A stretch of DNA of 64,000 bases from Morinoia aosen (Eukaryota > Arthropoda > Malacostraca > Amphipoda > Talitridae): NCBI GenBank assembly GCA_030386875.1, contig CM059570.1, positions 30,681,422 through 30,745,421 on the forward strand, read 5' to 3'. Shown here one piece after another: positions 1 to 12,075 of the stretch. Numbering within the stretch: the stretch's first letter is position 1; each line of letters begins with the position of its first letter. A model generated the notes under the pieces. That model saw only the letters and a program-made list of their open reading frames with translations. It had not been told where the DNA came from and did no database searches. A program made the translations under genes and the position numbers.

Positions 1-228
1 ATGATAAAAGTAATATTACGGCTCTTGATGTAATGTTAGAGTACGTTTCTGGTCGGTAAACTGACTACTTCTTGTACGAATTTGGAAATAGGAATTAAGG
101 CAATTAAGCGGACGTGAGTGGATTTTTGTGACCTGAATTTGTATGTTATGTTCCTCAGGTGATGAGCTTCATTACGTCGAGAGAGCGTCGTTTGAATTTG
201 CTGAATGAGCTTTGAGGTGAAAACTGCT
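1..228. other. unassigned AT-rich DNA
   Basis: I see no gene or repeat in this short leading stretch. Confidence 0.4.
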
Positions 229-562
229 CAATGACGTCACGTTTAGTGGACACTTCTGCGTCTTTGAATAATAAATGACGTCACATTTATTCAAGACATC
301 TGCGTCTTTGGATAAGAAATGGCGAAATGTTTGGTGAAGACTTCTACGTCTTTGGACAATAAATGACGTTATGTTTGGTGTAGACTTCTACATCTTTGGA
401 CAATAAATGACTTTGTGTTTTGTGTAGACTTCTGCATCTTTGGACAATAAATGACGTCACATTTAGACAAAACTTCTGCGTCTTTGGATAAGGAAAGACG
501 TCACGTTTGGTGTAGGCTATTTGTGTCTTTGAATAATAAACGACGTCATATTTGGTGTAGAG
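229..562. repeat. 44-bp minisatellite carrying CRE palindromes
   Basis: About seven diverged copies of a 44-bp unit (core CTGCGTCTTTGGATAATAAA, then TGACGTCA) run head to tail. The perfect 8-bp CREB/ATF palindrome TGACGTCA occurs at 232-239, 276-283 and 452-459, and near matches occur at 496-503 and 541-548. Whether the sites are used is unknown. Confidence 0.75.
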
Positions 563-1126
563 TCGTACGCTTTTCGAACAATACTGTGATGTATTCTAAG
601 TTTATTTTTACTTCAAACTATCGATACATTTTAGTTTATTTTAGCGATCAGTTTTAACTTGAGAAACCCAGCAGTGCTTTGCCACCGCCCAAATTGAGTG
701 ATATTTTTCTGAGATTTTCTTCCAGTGAGAGAGTGAAGTGGTGAAATATTCGAACATGTTTTGATAAACTGATGTGATCAAGACGAACATGGGCTTGAGT
801 TTTATTTTCTCTCGACAGTTTTGTAATTTTTTAATCTGAAGAACATAATGAGATTAATCCGTGCAAGTGTTATCAAAAATATTGTGTCAAAAAATTGTGA
901 GAACTTTCGTATCGTTAGTTTTACTCACTTTTTTTTTACTGAGAATTCTGGTGCATAATGGAGAGGGACTCCATGCGCAAGATGATCACATATGCCTTAT
1001 GATGTGCGATTTGTTCGCGTTATACACAACATAAATGTTTGCTTCACGGTTTTGAATAAAATTTAATCTATATTAGTATGTAAAACGTGAAAACGATTGT
1101 GCAGTATTTTAACTGTCCTTTACCGA
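563..1126. other. unassigned AT-rich DNA
   Basis: No open frame, repeat or RNA gene is recognisable here. Confidence 0.4.
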
Positions 1127-1455
1127 GCATACTTGCATAGATGTCAAATGAAAAGTTCCTTCGTTTTAATATATTTTAAAGTATTTTCATGGCATGCCTC
1201 CATAGATGTTAAACAAAAAGTTTCTTCGTTTACATATTTTTTCACGTATTTTCATGTATTTTCATGCCATGTGTACAAATGTGGAGGTCAACTAAAAATT
1301 TCATTTTTTTAACGTATTCTCATGTATTTTCATAGCATACCTACATAAATGTCATATAAAAAGTCTCTTCGTTTTCGGATATTTTCATGTATTTCCATGT
1401 ACTTTCATGGCATGCCTACATAAATGTCATATAGAAAGTACTTTCGTTTTCATGT
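1127..1455. repeat. degenerate ~68-bp tandem repeat
   Basis: About five diverged copies share GCATGCCTACATAAATGTCA, an AAAAGT..CTTCGTTTTC block and ATGTATTTTCATG. The copies differ by indels, so the array is old. Confidence 0.65.
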
Positions 1456-2159
1456 TTTTTCCTGAACTTTAAATTTACTGAGATAAGAAAAGCGATACGC
1501 GAGGGGCGGTTCCTTCTTGGCTCCCCTCTGGAGCTTGGAAAAACTTGAATTTCCTGGACATCTCGGGACAGGAAATAAAAACTGAAATATCTCTCTTATA
1601 TGCATTCTTTTTAACGAAGGGGAACGTAACGAAAGCGATGAAAGCGAGAAAGAAAATAATTCAATAGCGGAGCTTTGACGCAGATCTCAGCTTCCTACCA
1701 CACAGGAAGACAAGGAAGTATGGTGTGTTCCTCTCGATATCGTTTAACTTTACGCCGACATTTTCAGTACTTCTGTCCTTAAGTGGTAAATGTTCCAAAT
1801 GTATTCAGAGATGACTTCGGCCGAAATTTTCGAGCGTAAATTTTTCCCTCAATTTTTCGAGCAGATTGACCGCATTTTTCCAAAACGGGTTAAGCGCTCG
1901 CAAAGAAACGTAGGTATATACTAGGACAAATTCGCTCCCGAGTGTCGATGAGAAAAGTTAACGGAGTATCGGTAAAATTTCTGGAGACATTCTTGCATTG
2001 ATTGAAACTTAGATGATTTAAAATTTTACGAGAAAGTTCAAAACGAGCTTTAGCTTTTCAGATCGTTTGTCGCAAGCCTTAGCGTGCGATGACTGGAGGT
2101 GTGGGACACAGAGTATCGTCATCAGATCACGAGGCACGAATTGTGGAGCTGGTTTTCGT
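1456..2159. other. unassigned DNA
   Basis: This is mixed-composition unique sequence. A modestly GC-richer patch at about 1490-1560 has no coding signature I can identify. Confidence 0.4.
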
Positions 2160-2470
2160 GTCTGAATCGATGTTCTGACGCGTTTTTTTAGTCTTCCTAT
2201 TACCATTTTTCCTTTCACTACTTTTCCATGTAAGACTTCTCTTAATAGCACTTATATTTTTCTTCTAGCACGTCTCATTATACCATTTTTCTTTTTGGCA
2301 CTTCTCTTATCGTCATTTTTCCATTTTCACTTTCTCCTTCTAGCACTTCTCATTTTGCCACTTCTCTTTTTTCCTCTGGTATATTTACCGCATCTCTTTT
2401 TACTACTTTTCCTTTCCGCCCTTCTATTTTTACTTCTTATCATTTTGCGATTTTCTTTACTTCACAAATT
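2160..2470. repeat. pyrimidine-rich degenerate repeat tract
   Basis: The plus strand is strongly pyrimidine-biased, with recurring CTTCTAGCACTTCTCATT and CATTTTTC words spaced irregularly by about 18-40 bp. The hydrophobic open frame at 2295-2483 is a by-product of this T-rich tract. Confidence 0.5.
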
Positions 2471-3040
2471 TTACCCCCAGTAAACTGAAATGAACCACAG
2501 AACATCAAAAATAATATCTAAACATCAAGATCATTGGTGATCAGTTGACATTAAAAAATACAGAAGCGACTCAATGACTTGACGACTTTATACTTCATCC
2601 GATCGAAATTGGTAAATGCTGAGAAGAAAACCTGCAATTTCAACCCGAGGGAACAACATTAAGAGGTAAAAAATGCTTAAAAAATCATCATTGACATTGA
2701 AGGCACAGCTGTAAAAAACAAAAATGTGCTCTTCAGTGAAGAAACTTTTGAAACAATAAAATATTTTTTCAGGGGACCAGCTTCAAAACAATAAAACATA
2801 TTTTCCAGTGGAAATTATTTTACCGTGAATGAGAGAAAGGACATTAGACGCGGACGACTTTCAAACAATCACAGACCTAAAACAAGAGAAGCAAGACTCC
2901 CCTACAATCATCACTACCTACTCCGTTGACGTATGACGTTGTCTTTGAAATGAAGAAAAGCCCTTAATTTAGCAGAGATTGCCATCCAGAGCTTTATTTA
3001 TTGCTTCTTTTGTATGGGGAGCAGACACGCAGACTGACGG
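2471..3040. other. unassigned AT-rich DNA
   Basis: This is unique sequence with no supported feature. Confidence 0.4.
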
Positions 3041-4265
3041 TGGCAACGCTGTGGTGCAGTGGTGGCAACGCTGGTGTGCTGCAGTGGTGGCAACGCTGGT
3101 GTAGTGCAGTGGTGTGCTGCAGTGGTGGCAACGCTGGTGTAGTGCAGTGGTGGCAAAGTTGGTGTGCTGCAATGGTGGCAAAGCTGGTGTAGTGCAGTGG
3201 TGTGCTGCAGTGGTGGCAACGCTGGTGTAGTGCAGTGGTGGCAAAGTTGGTGTGCTGCAGTGGTTGCAACGCTGGTGTGTTGCAGTGATGGCAACGCTGG
3301 TATGTTGCAGTGAGGACAACGCTGGTGTGCTGCAGTGATGGCAACGCTGGTGTGCTGCAGTGGTGGCAACGCTGGTGTAGTGCAGTGGTGGCAAAGTTGG
3401 TGTGCTGCAGTGGTTGCAACGCTGGGGTGTTGCAGTGATGGCAACGCTGGTATGTTGCAGTGAGGACAACGCTGGTGTGCTGCAGTGATGGCAACGCTGG
3501 TGTGTTGCAGTGAAGGCAACGCTGGTGTGCTGCAGTGATGGCAATGCTGGTGTGTTGCAGTGATGACAACGCTGGTGTGTTGCAGTGATGGCCACGCTGG
3601 TGCGCTGCAGTGATGGCAACGCTGGTGCGCTACAGTGATGGCAACGGTGGTGCGCTGCAGTGATGGCAACGCTGGTGTGCTGCAGTGATGGCCACGTTGG
3701 TGCGCTGCAGTGATGGCAACGCTGGTGCGCTGCAGTGATGACAACACTGGTGCGCTGCAGTGATGGCCACGCTGGTGCGCTGCAGTGATGGCAACGCTTG
3801 TGTGCTGCAGTGATGGCAACGCTGGTGCGCTGCAGTGATGGCAACGCTGGTGCGCTGCAGTGATGGCAACGCTGGTGTGCTGCAGTGATGGCAACGCTGG
3901 TGCGCTGCACTGATGGCAACGCTGGTGCGATGCAGTGATGGCAACGCTGGTGCGCTGCAGTGATGGCAACGCTGGTGCGCTGCAGTGATGGTCACGCTGG
4001 TGCGCTGCAGTGATGGCAACGCTGGTGCGCTGCAGTGATGGCAACGCTGGTGTGCTGCAGTGATGGCAACGCTGGTGCGCTGCAGTGATGGCAACGCTGG
4101 TGCGCTGCAGTGATGGCCATGCTGGTGCGCTGCAGTGATGGCAACGCTGGTGCGCTGCAGTGATGGCAACGCTGGTGCGCTGCAGTGATGGCAACGCTGG
4201 TGCGCTGCAGTGATGGCAACGCTGGTGCGCTGCAGTGATGGCAACGCTGGTGCGCTGCAGTGGCA
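3041..4265. repeat. 25-bp minisatellite, about 49 copies
   Basis: The unit is GCTGGTGCGCTGCAGTGATG plus GCAAC, each copy with a PstI-like CTGCAG. The 4260-side half is nearly homogeneous; the 3040-side half is more diverged, with GTGTAGTGCAGTGG variants. Because 25 is not a multiple of three, the minus strand stays open in all frames as a 25-residue His/Cys-rich repeat. This is not evidence for protein. Confidence 0.95.
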
Positions 4266-4920
4266 GCCGTATTTATTACCCCGAGTGAATAAGAGGTCGT
4301 TCACAATTTTTTCTCTTGAGAATAACAGAAATTTCTTAGGGGTAAATCCGCTAAGCGTAACAAATGTGTTTGAGTTCACAGTCCAGGACGTCGCACGAAT
4401 GTTTTATGCCATTTTTAAAAGCATATAAAAAGCTTACTATCCTTGTCCGCACCTGGAAAATCTTGAAAAGACGTTAGAAAAGAAGCTATCATCGGAACAC
4501 TGCGAATGTAGCCACAAAACTTTCATTTTGGCGGAATAAAACATAGCGTTACTGATTTTGCGTCTCGGGGAATAATAAATGACCTTGATAATAATATTTT
4601 TGGTTTAACTTTTTTGTCACATTGTCGGTTATCATGACTCGGTAACTGTACAACGAATGTATAATTATCCTTGCCGGGGTGACGATATATAGACAAAGAC
4701 ACTTGCTGAAGGCGATGGAAGTTATCGCTGCCCTATAGAGATAATTAAGCATGATTTGGAATTTTGGGAAGGTATGAAAGAGCGAAATTTCGGTTTTAAT
4801 TTACGCAAGTTATTATATTTTTTGGGGTTCAGCACCGATTCTCAAAAAATGCACATACACACTAGTGTGCAGTTTTAGGTAAGCAGATCATACTATTGAA
4901 AAGAAGTTCAGTATGAATGC
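4266..4920. other. unassigned AT-rich DNA
   Basis: No supported feature. Confidence 0.4.
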
Positions 4921-4924
4921 ATGC

Positions 4925-5007
4925 AAGTGTATATATATATATATATATATGTTGCAGAGGATATGTTTATATATGTTTATATATATATATATGTTTATAT
5001 ATATATG

Positions 5008-5038
<31 letters not shown>

Positions 5039-5055
5039 GTTTATATATATAAGAG
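4925..5055. repeat. (TA)n / ATATGTTT microsatellite
   Basis: Long TA runs are interspersed with ATGTTTATATAT blocks. Isoleucine/tyrosine-only frames here are artefacts. Confidence 0.9.
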
Positions 5056-5965
5056 CGTACGCCGAAACACAAAAATTCTTAGATCTACACAAATTTGTTC
5101 ATCATACTTAGTTATTTCGACGGGCAGCTGTGGTTTTATCTTTCGTCGGCGCCAAAAAAGTGTCTTTGGCGACTCTGAGGCGGCTATACATCGCCGCCCC
5201 GGTGATGATAGGCACACAAAAATAAGCAAGGGGCGGCGAAACAGATCCATGATTATTGACATAGCAGCGAAAAGTTAAACGGAATTCAATTACAGGAGTA
5301 AATTTTGCAGTTAAGATATATTCTCTGTATTAAACTCACGTTCAAATTTTCTGCGGTTTTGTCACGGCTACCTCACTTTTGACCCGAGGTAGCGCAATCT
5401 AGGAGCAATATTTCTTCCTCAAATAACCTCAGAGTCAAAAGAACAGCATTCGGTGCGAGCGATCTTTGTTAACTCTATACAAAGAAAGTGACAGGAAGAT
5501 AAGTCATCACGTTCTTACTTTACAGGCTCTGGTGCATGTTGAAGTGGCGTATATCAAAGGGCATGTTGAGTACCTGGTTATCTGATACTATAAGTAAACG
5601 CCCACTTCTCAGCTGGTTTTCTCATGCCATAAGTAAGCGCCTGGTTCACTTAGCTTCCGTTTGCTCATATCTCAGAGCAAAAGAGCTTCCATTAACTTCT
5701 GTAAATAAAATGGCTGAGAGGCATTTCTTTCTGGTTGTTTATCGGATAGAATTTTTGCATTTTGTTCTGAGTTTAACATACGGCTTCTCACACTATTATC
5801 ATGAGCTTTGACTTACGCTTCTGATACAAAATTCATGCCGTTCTTGTTCCCTGAACAGTTCATAAAACTGCTCATCGCACAAAGTTTCTTGATTTTAGGA
5901 GGTTCTGATGGCTGAAGTCTTTCCGTCGTCTTTTTTAATTAAAACGTTTTCGTGATGTTGGTAGC
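5056..5965. other. unassigned DNA with one GC-richer patch
   Basis: Bases about 5120-5245 contain several GCCGCC/GGCGGC words in inverted positions and are GC-richer than their surroundings. They may be a degraded dispersed repeat. The rest shows nothing. Confidence 0.3.
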
Positions 5966-5969
5966 TGCA

Positions 5970-6395
5970 GCTGCCAGTGTGTCAGTAATTAATTACACTG
6001 TGCGTGTCAGTGTGTCAGTAATTAATAACACTGTACGTGCCAGTGTGTCAGTAATTAATTACACTGTGCGTGTCAGTGTGTCAGTAATTAATAACACTGT
6101 ACGTGCCAGTGTGCCAGTAATTAATAACACAGTACGAGTCAGTGTGCCAGCAATTAATTACACTGTACGTGTCAGTGTGTTACTAATTAATTACAATGTA
6201 ATTGTCAGTGTGTCAGTAATAAATTACACTGTGCGTGTCAGTGTTTTAGTAATTCATTACACTGTGCGTATTAGTGCGTCAGTGATTCTTTACTCTGTGT
6301 GTTCAGTAATTTATTACTCTTTGTTTGTCAGTAATTTATTACTCTGTATATGTCAGTAATTAATTACACTGATCGTGACAGTGTGTTCGTGCTTT
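5970..6395. repeat. 33-bp minisatellite
   Basis: About a dozen copies of a 33-bp unit (GTCAGTGTGTCAGTAATTAA, then TTACACTGTGCGT) decay toward the right end. The multiple-of-three length keeps the plus strand open as an 11-residue repeat, but no start context or splice signal supports a gene. Confidence 0.9.
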
Positions 6396-7904
6396 GTTTG
6401 TCCTCGTGTCTAGACAAAGGGAACGAAATGATCGCCTCTGGCCGCACATTTGTCAGTTACGTGTCCACCAGGAAAATTCAGCGCGAGGGCTCACTCCAGT
6501 CCAAGTGACTGCGTTGTAGAGTGCCTCTCTACGTTGGGGTGAGGCACTCGTAATTCATTCTTTTTGGATTCACGGATCAACAGATCGAGACCCATGCTTT
6601 AATCCTGTGTCACAATTCGTGTTTGGTGTGATATTTGAACGGGTGTTGTAAGATAAAAAGGGTTATATTGTGAAGTTCGAGTACTTAATAAAAGTTTCTA
6701 AGGATGAGAAGCAAATTGTTGGAAGATTTAGGGCGAAATTCATGAAGAAAACAATACATAACTGCTTTTCTATTCTAGGTTTTCCATGTTCAACGTTGAT
6801 GTATATCTGCTGATATTCTTGTTTCATTGATACTCCTGTTTTCAATCATTTAAACAGAAATCCAAAGAATTTAAACGTTTTTGAAAACGGTGTTTCAGTA
6901 GAAGTGAGGGTAGAGGTAAATTACGTCATATACTTGAGCGTGATGGGTGTTCAACGTCGTGACATTGAATTGAATTGATGACTTTGTGCAAAAATATATA
7001 TGTGCAGTAGAGTTTAAATTCAGTATTATTTTGAGTGACGCAAAAAATAAACTTGTAAGCCACAATTTCCCAGGGATATGTAAAAGAATTAGGTTCGAGT
7101 TAGACGTTAAAGTTTTCATGTTTTGCTCATATCACTGAAACCAATTTTCCTCGGCATAAAACACCGAGTGTCATTTTGAGTTCAGTAATCATTAAATGTG
7201 ATTGTTATTCAACCACAGAGATTACGTGTCTTGCTGTCAGTGGCATAGGTCTTTGTGTGCTCGCTAGTTCAGATATGTGAAACAAAGTGGGATATCTACA
7301 CGTCTCAGTTATTTGTGGGTCTTATTAATGGGTAACTAGTAGATTATTAAAAGGTTTTACGTACTTGCTAATTCATATATTTGAAGCAAGGTTGAGTATC
7401 AATACGTTTAGATTATTTCTGTTTTCTAAATATTTTATTGACTGTCATAAAGTCATCCTGTACATAGAAATGATGTCCTGAAGAAAATAGAATACACCGA
7501 TGAAACGTCTCTGTTGCGTCTTCGGTTGCAAAACGTCCTATATAATGATAATAGTTATATTAATAAGGACTGTCATAATTTAGCTCTTGTTATCAAAACA
7601 GGCAACTATGACATCAACACTAGACTGCTAAATGAAAATAATCCTAATAAACATTAGAGAATCACAATTATAATAACGCTTATTCGCTGCTTACAGATAC
7701 ATAATCACTTTCTGTTAAATTAATCAGAGCACTTGTCTGCTGTTTTCAGATGTATCAATAATAGAAATGTGTGTCCGACGTATGTTGAAAATCGATACAC
7801 ACTAAAATAATTAAAACACATGACCACTGTTAACAGAGAATGGTTTCGGGTGATTATGATTAAAACACTTCTTTACTGCTTGCAGATAATCTCTTTATGC
7901 AGTA
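6396..7904. other. unassigned DNA with a small hairpin
   Basis: A 9-bp-arm inverted repeat (GAGTGCCTC at 6519-6527 and GAGGCACTC at 6541-6549) is the only structure seen. The rest is AT-rich unique sequence. Confidence 0.4.
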
Positions 7905-8190
7905 ATAATCACAACGCGTGTTTGCTGTTAACAAAAAATCGTTCCATAAAACCATAATCACAACCTGTATCTGTTGTCAGCAGATAATCACTCTGTGCAG
8001 CAAAATTATGTCATCACAACGCGTGTCTGTTGTTGGAGGATAATCACTCCATGCAGCAATATTCAAATAACCCCAACGCGTGTTTGTTGTTGGCGGATAA
8101 TCACTCCATGCAGCAATATTCATATAACCACAACACGTGGTTGTTGTTGGCGGATAATCACTACTCGCACCAAGAATCACTACGTGTGTT
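7905..8190. repeat. ~56-bp tandem repeat, about five copies
   Basis: Copies share CAACGCGTGTTTGTTGTTGG, GGATAATCACTCCATGCAGC and an AATATTC..ATAACC tail. The middle two are most alike. Confidence 0.8.
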
Positions 8191-8984
8191 CGCTGTGTTC
8201 CTATAATCACAGACGGGAGTCGCTATTTATCAAGAAGCGCACGAGCCACGAACGCCGCTGTAAATTAAGACCTTGTCGAAAGTGCGGGCTTGTGAGGAAA
8301 CTTCTTGATTTACTTGCATAGCGTACTCGGAAAATTATGCGAGTAGTCAGAAAAGCTCGTTCATTTGTCCAAGAAAATTGAGTACGCGGTCGGAAAACTC
8401 TACGGAACTCTTTGCCGTATTCAGAAGACTTCAAGATTGTTTGCTGTGCGTAAGATAGGCGTGATAAGGCCCCAACTTTGCTTGGTATGGATGTATGAGC
8501 TTGATTTTGTGCTTTCAATACAAAGTTCATCTATCGTATCTGCATTTGGCTAGTGCAATGAAGTTTAATGATAAAATCAGGTTTATATTAAAACAAGTTC
8601 GAGTATGTATGTCAGATCTCTCAAATAAGGATAATAATAAATAATAATAAATAATAATGATAAATAAGGATAATAGCTCATGAATTTGTTGAATTTCTAT
8701 GAATATTTCAGAGAATATTCAGTAACAACACGTAACTATGGACCAACTACCGTATTTTTCTTTTCGTATAGCTAATGAATGTTAAAATTTGTCGGCAAAA
8801 ATATTCAAATTTTAATGGATATGTAATTAGTTTTTTCGGTATCATATGATATTTCTTGAGTCTCTTGAGACTTATAGGGAGACTTATTACGTTTTAGATT
8901 AGAAACACCTGTCTCAGTAGTTAGGAGTGAGCTATAGCGTCTCCATGTAAGCGTTCACTCCAAATTGTAGAAAGTGTTAGAAGC
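8191..8984. other. unassigned DNA
   Basis: This is unique sequence apart from a short TAATAA microsatellite at about 8633-8668. Overlapping open frames of about 110 codons at 8207-8530 lack recognisable features. Confidence 0.4.
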
Positions 8985-9230
8985 CTTCCAGCATCTTAAG
9001 AGATTCTTTAACATTTATTGGTAATACCTGCTAGCCCTCCACAAGGAAATTAATTTATTTCGTTCGACAACAATTGAAATGCATACTTTAACGTTCTCAT
9101 GAAAAAAACCGGCTGCTACCTTCGAGAAAAGGTAGAGGTGTCCTTGAATGGAAAAAAGTCCACGGAGATTGCTCTCAGGATTTAAGTACCTTCTCAGCCT
9201 GGAAAAAATTTAACAATGAAATCGCTTTTG
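8985..9230 (+). mobile_element. dispersed repeat family, copy 1
   Basis: This segment aligns by eye along its length with 15290-15525. Shared words include ATGAAAAAAACCGGCT, AAGTCCACGG and AGGATTTAAGTA in the same order and spacing. A related AGTCCACGGAAATC...GTATCTTTTTGCATTCA block occurs in the foldback element near 18330. The ends and class are not determined. Confidence 0.6.
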
Positions 9231-10429
9231 GCCAGTAAAAAAAAATGAATGTCCACAAGTCTTGAAGAAAATCGCTGAAATTTTTCTGTTTATTTTTTTC
9301 AGTCATTCTATCTTAAGTGAAAACTCCTCTGCATCGCTTGTGGGATACCAATACGTTTCGAAAATTATACGAAATGCCATTCTTTCACTGGCATAAAGCT
9401 GTAAAAAATGTCGGTATTCGTCGATGACTTGAGTAGAAAAACCAAGTAGAAAATGGGAAAAATACCTTTCTCACAAAACCGCATTGAATCAGTTAAGAAA
9501 TATTTCAGAGAAAACTATTTTCACAGTAAACTTACCTCATAAAAGCATGAGAAAACTGCATTTTTGATCAGAGAAAATTGTTTTCACTGTATATTTAATT
9601 CATAAAAACACGAGAAAACTGCCTTTTAAATCCTCTCAAACTTGCTCGGTAAGTAAGGCAAAGAAAGCAGTTTTGTGAGCAGGACTTAAGGCCGGCGAGC
9701 TCAAGGAATTTTCTATTGCATTCTGAACGCGTAATTCCCTTTATTTAGGCGACGTATATTGAAATATCTCAGACCAGCACACGGTCTCGTTTCATAAAAG
9801 CCAAGCCTTGCTTTCTTGGCTCTTAAAAGGAAGACGCGTTTTCTTAGATAAATACTTCCGTAGGAATTGTTAAATGCAAGTGACTTTATGTTATAATGTT
9901 ACCTGATTTTTACTGTATTATGCGTCGAATTGTTAACGTGAAAATATTGGTTTGGTTTGATGATATTTTCAAACGTCCGCATCCCTGAAATTTTTCTGCA
10001 TTATTTTCGTTGCTCTGAAGTTGCTGCACTATTTTGTAAAAAACGGCGCTGTTTTTTCATTTGTTGTAACTACGTAAAAGCATCGCTAACCGATTTGAAG
10101 ACTTTTTTTATCGATACGGAGGCTGCGGAAAATAAAGAAATCAAACGAATCTTTTCGTATCTGTCATTAAATTTTTTTTAAATATGGAATAAAAAACATT
10201 AGTTCCATCTTACTGTTATCAGTTGGATAGCGAGAAACAGCTAGTTTCATTTTACCATCTTGAGTAGGACAAAGAACGGAGACTAGTAACTTTGGCCTAA
10301 TATTGATGGAATAGAAAAAAAGAGATTATTGGCGTTCGTTCACAACCATAAAGATATGACCTGGCATATTTTTCGAAATTTTCGTTAACTTTCAGCATCA
10401 GACTATGGCTATGGTAGAAGAGCCTGCCA
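9231..10429. other. unassigned DNA with a 67-bp duplication
   Basis: Bases about 9500-9630 contain two diverged copies of a ~67-bp unit (AGAGAAAACTATTTTCAC, CATAAAAGCATGAGAAAACTGC). The rest is AT-rich unique sequence. Confidence 0.45.
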
Positions 10430-10560
10430 TAAAAATATATGGGATATATATATCTTTATAATATATCCCATATATCTTATAAAGATATATGGGATATATC
10501 TTATCTTATATAGATAAGAGATATAGATATATAGATATATGGGATACACATATCTTTATA
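10430..10560. repeat. AT-rich palindromic tract
   Basis: ATATATGGGATATATATATC recurs in both orientations (ATATCCCATATAT), so the tract can fold into several hairpins. It lies directly left of the 55-bp array. Confidence 0.7.
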
Positions 10561-11395
10561 AGCTTTATCATTTGCATAGGAGCAGACTGTTAACAATACG
10601 AGACATTTTTCATAAATGTCATTATATGCACAATAGTAAAATATAAGAGATACTAGACACACATCTCTATAAGTCTAATCCTTTTTACAGCTTTTACAGC
10701 ATCAGACAGGAAGTAATACGAGACATATATTTTTATAAATTTCATCATCAGTAGAAAGTGAGATGTAAGCGATACGAGTCGTATATATATATATATATAT
10801 ATATAAGTTTCATCATCTGTAATGAGCTTACTATAAACGGTACGTGATTTATATCTCCATAAGTTTCATCATCTTTACAGCAGCAGATGGTAGGTAATAC
10901 GAGACACTTATCTTCATAAGTTTCATCACCTGTACAACATCAGACAGTAAATAATATGAGATATATATATCTTCTTGAGTTTCATCATCTGTACAACAGC
11001 AGAGTGTCAGTAATACAAGACATACTGTATCTCTTTATAAGTTTCACTGTCTCTGCACCAGCAAGCAGTAAGTAATACGATACATATATCTTCGCAAGTT
11101 TCATCATCTCTACACCATCAGACCGTAAGTAATACGAGTCATATATCGTCACAAGTTTTATCATCTCTACAACATCTGACAGTTAGTAATTTGAGACATA
11201 CTTTATAAGTTTCATCATCTTTACAGCATCAGACAGTTAGTAATTCGAAACATATATCTTCATAAGTTTCATCATCTACACAGAATCAGACAGGTAGTAA
11301 TACAAAACATACTGTATCCGTTTATAAGTTTCACCGTCTCTACACCAGCAGACAGTTAGTATTTCGAGGCATATATCTTCACAAGTTTCATCATC
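10561..11395. repeat. diverged portion of the 55-60-bp minisatellite
   Basis: About 14 degenerate copies share AAGTTTCATCATCTGTACA, CAGCAGACAGTAAGTAATAC and GAGACATATATCTT. They are the older flank of the homogeneous array that follows. Confidence 0.8.
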
Positions 11396-12075
11396 GGTAC
11401 AGCAGCGGACGGTAAGTAATACGAGACATATCTTCACAAGTTTCATCATCAGTACAGCAGCGGACGGTAAGTAATACGAGACATATCTTCACAAGTTGCA
11501 TCATCAGTACAGCAGCGGACGGTAAGTAATACGAGACATATCTTCACAAGTTTCATCATCAGTACAGCAGCGGACGGTAAGTAATACGAGACATATCTTC
11601 ACAAGCTTCATCATCAGTACAGCAGCGGACGGTAAGTAATACGAGACATATCTTCACAAGTTGCATCATCAGTACAGCAGCGGACGGTAAGTAATACGAG
11701 ACATATCTTCACAAGCTTCATCATCAGTACAGCAGCGAACGGTAAGTAATACGAGACATATCTTCACAAGCTTCATCATCAGTACAGCAGCGGACGGTAA
11801 GTAATACGAGACATATCTTCACAAGTTGCATCATCAGTACAGCAGCGGACGGTAAGTAATACGAGACATATCTTCACAAGCTTCATCATCAGTACAGCAG
11901 CGGACGGTAAGTAATACGAGACATATCTTCACAAGTTGCATCATCAGTACAGCAGCGGACGGTAAGTAATACGAGACATATCTTCACAAGCTTCGTCATC
12001 AGTACAGCAGCGAACGGTAAGTAATACGAGACATATCTTCACAAGCTTCATCATCAGTACAGCAGTGGACGGTAA
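11396..12075. repeat. homogeneous 55-bp minisatellite, about 12 copies
   Basis: The unit is CAGTACAGCAGCGGACGGTA, AGTAATACGAGACATATCTT and CACAAGYTTCATCAT, with a 55-bp period and very few differences. Each unit contains a GGTAAGT on the plus strand, identical to a strong 5' splice-site core, but no plus-strand gene is seen. Confidence 0.95.

Noticed and set aside
3041-4265. CRISPR-like regular repeats
   Set aside because: Units are contiguous without unique spacers and the genome is animal; no array in the window has repeat-spacer structure.
2969-4379. Minus-strand His/Cys-rich frames of 191-398 codons resembling zinc-binding repeats
   Set aside because: They arise from the 25-bp unit, which gives the same 25-residue period in every frame. 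The regular spacing comes from the DNA repeat, not a protein fold.
4913-5278. Tyr/Ile-rich open frames of 64-121 codons
   Set aside because: They come mostly from the TA-rich microsatellite.
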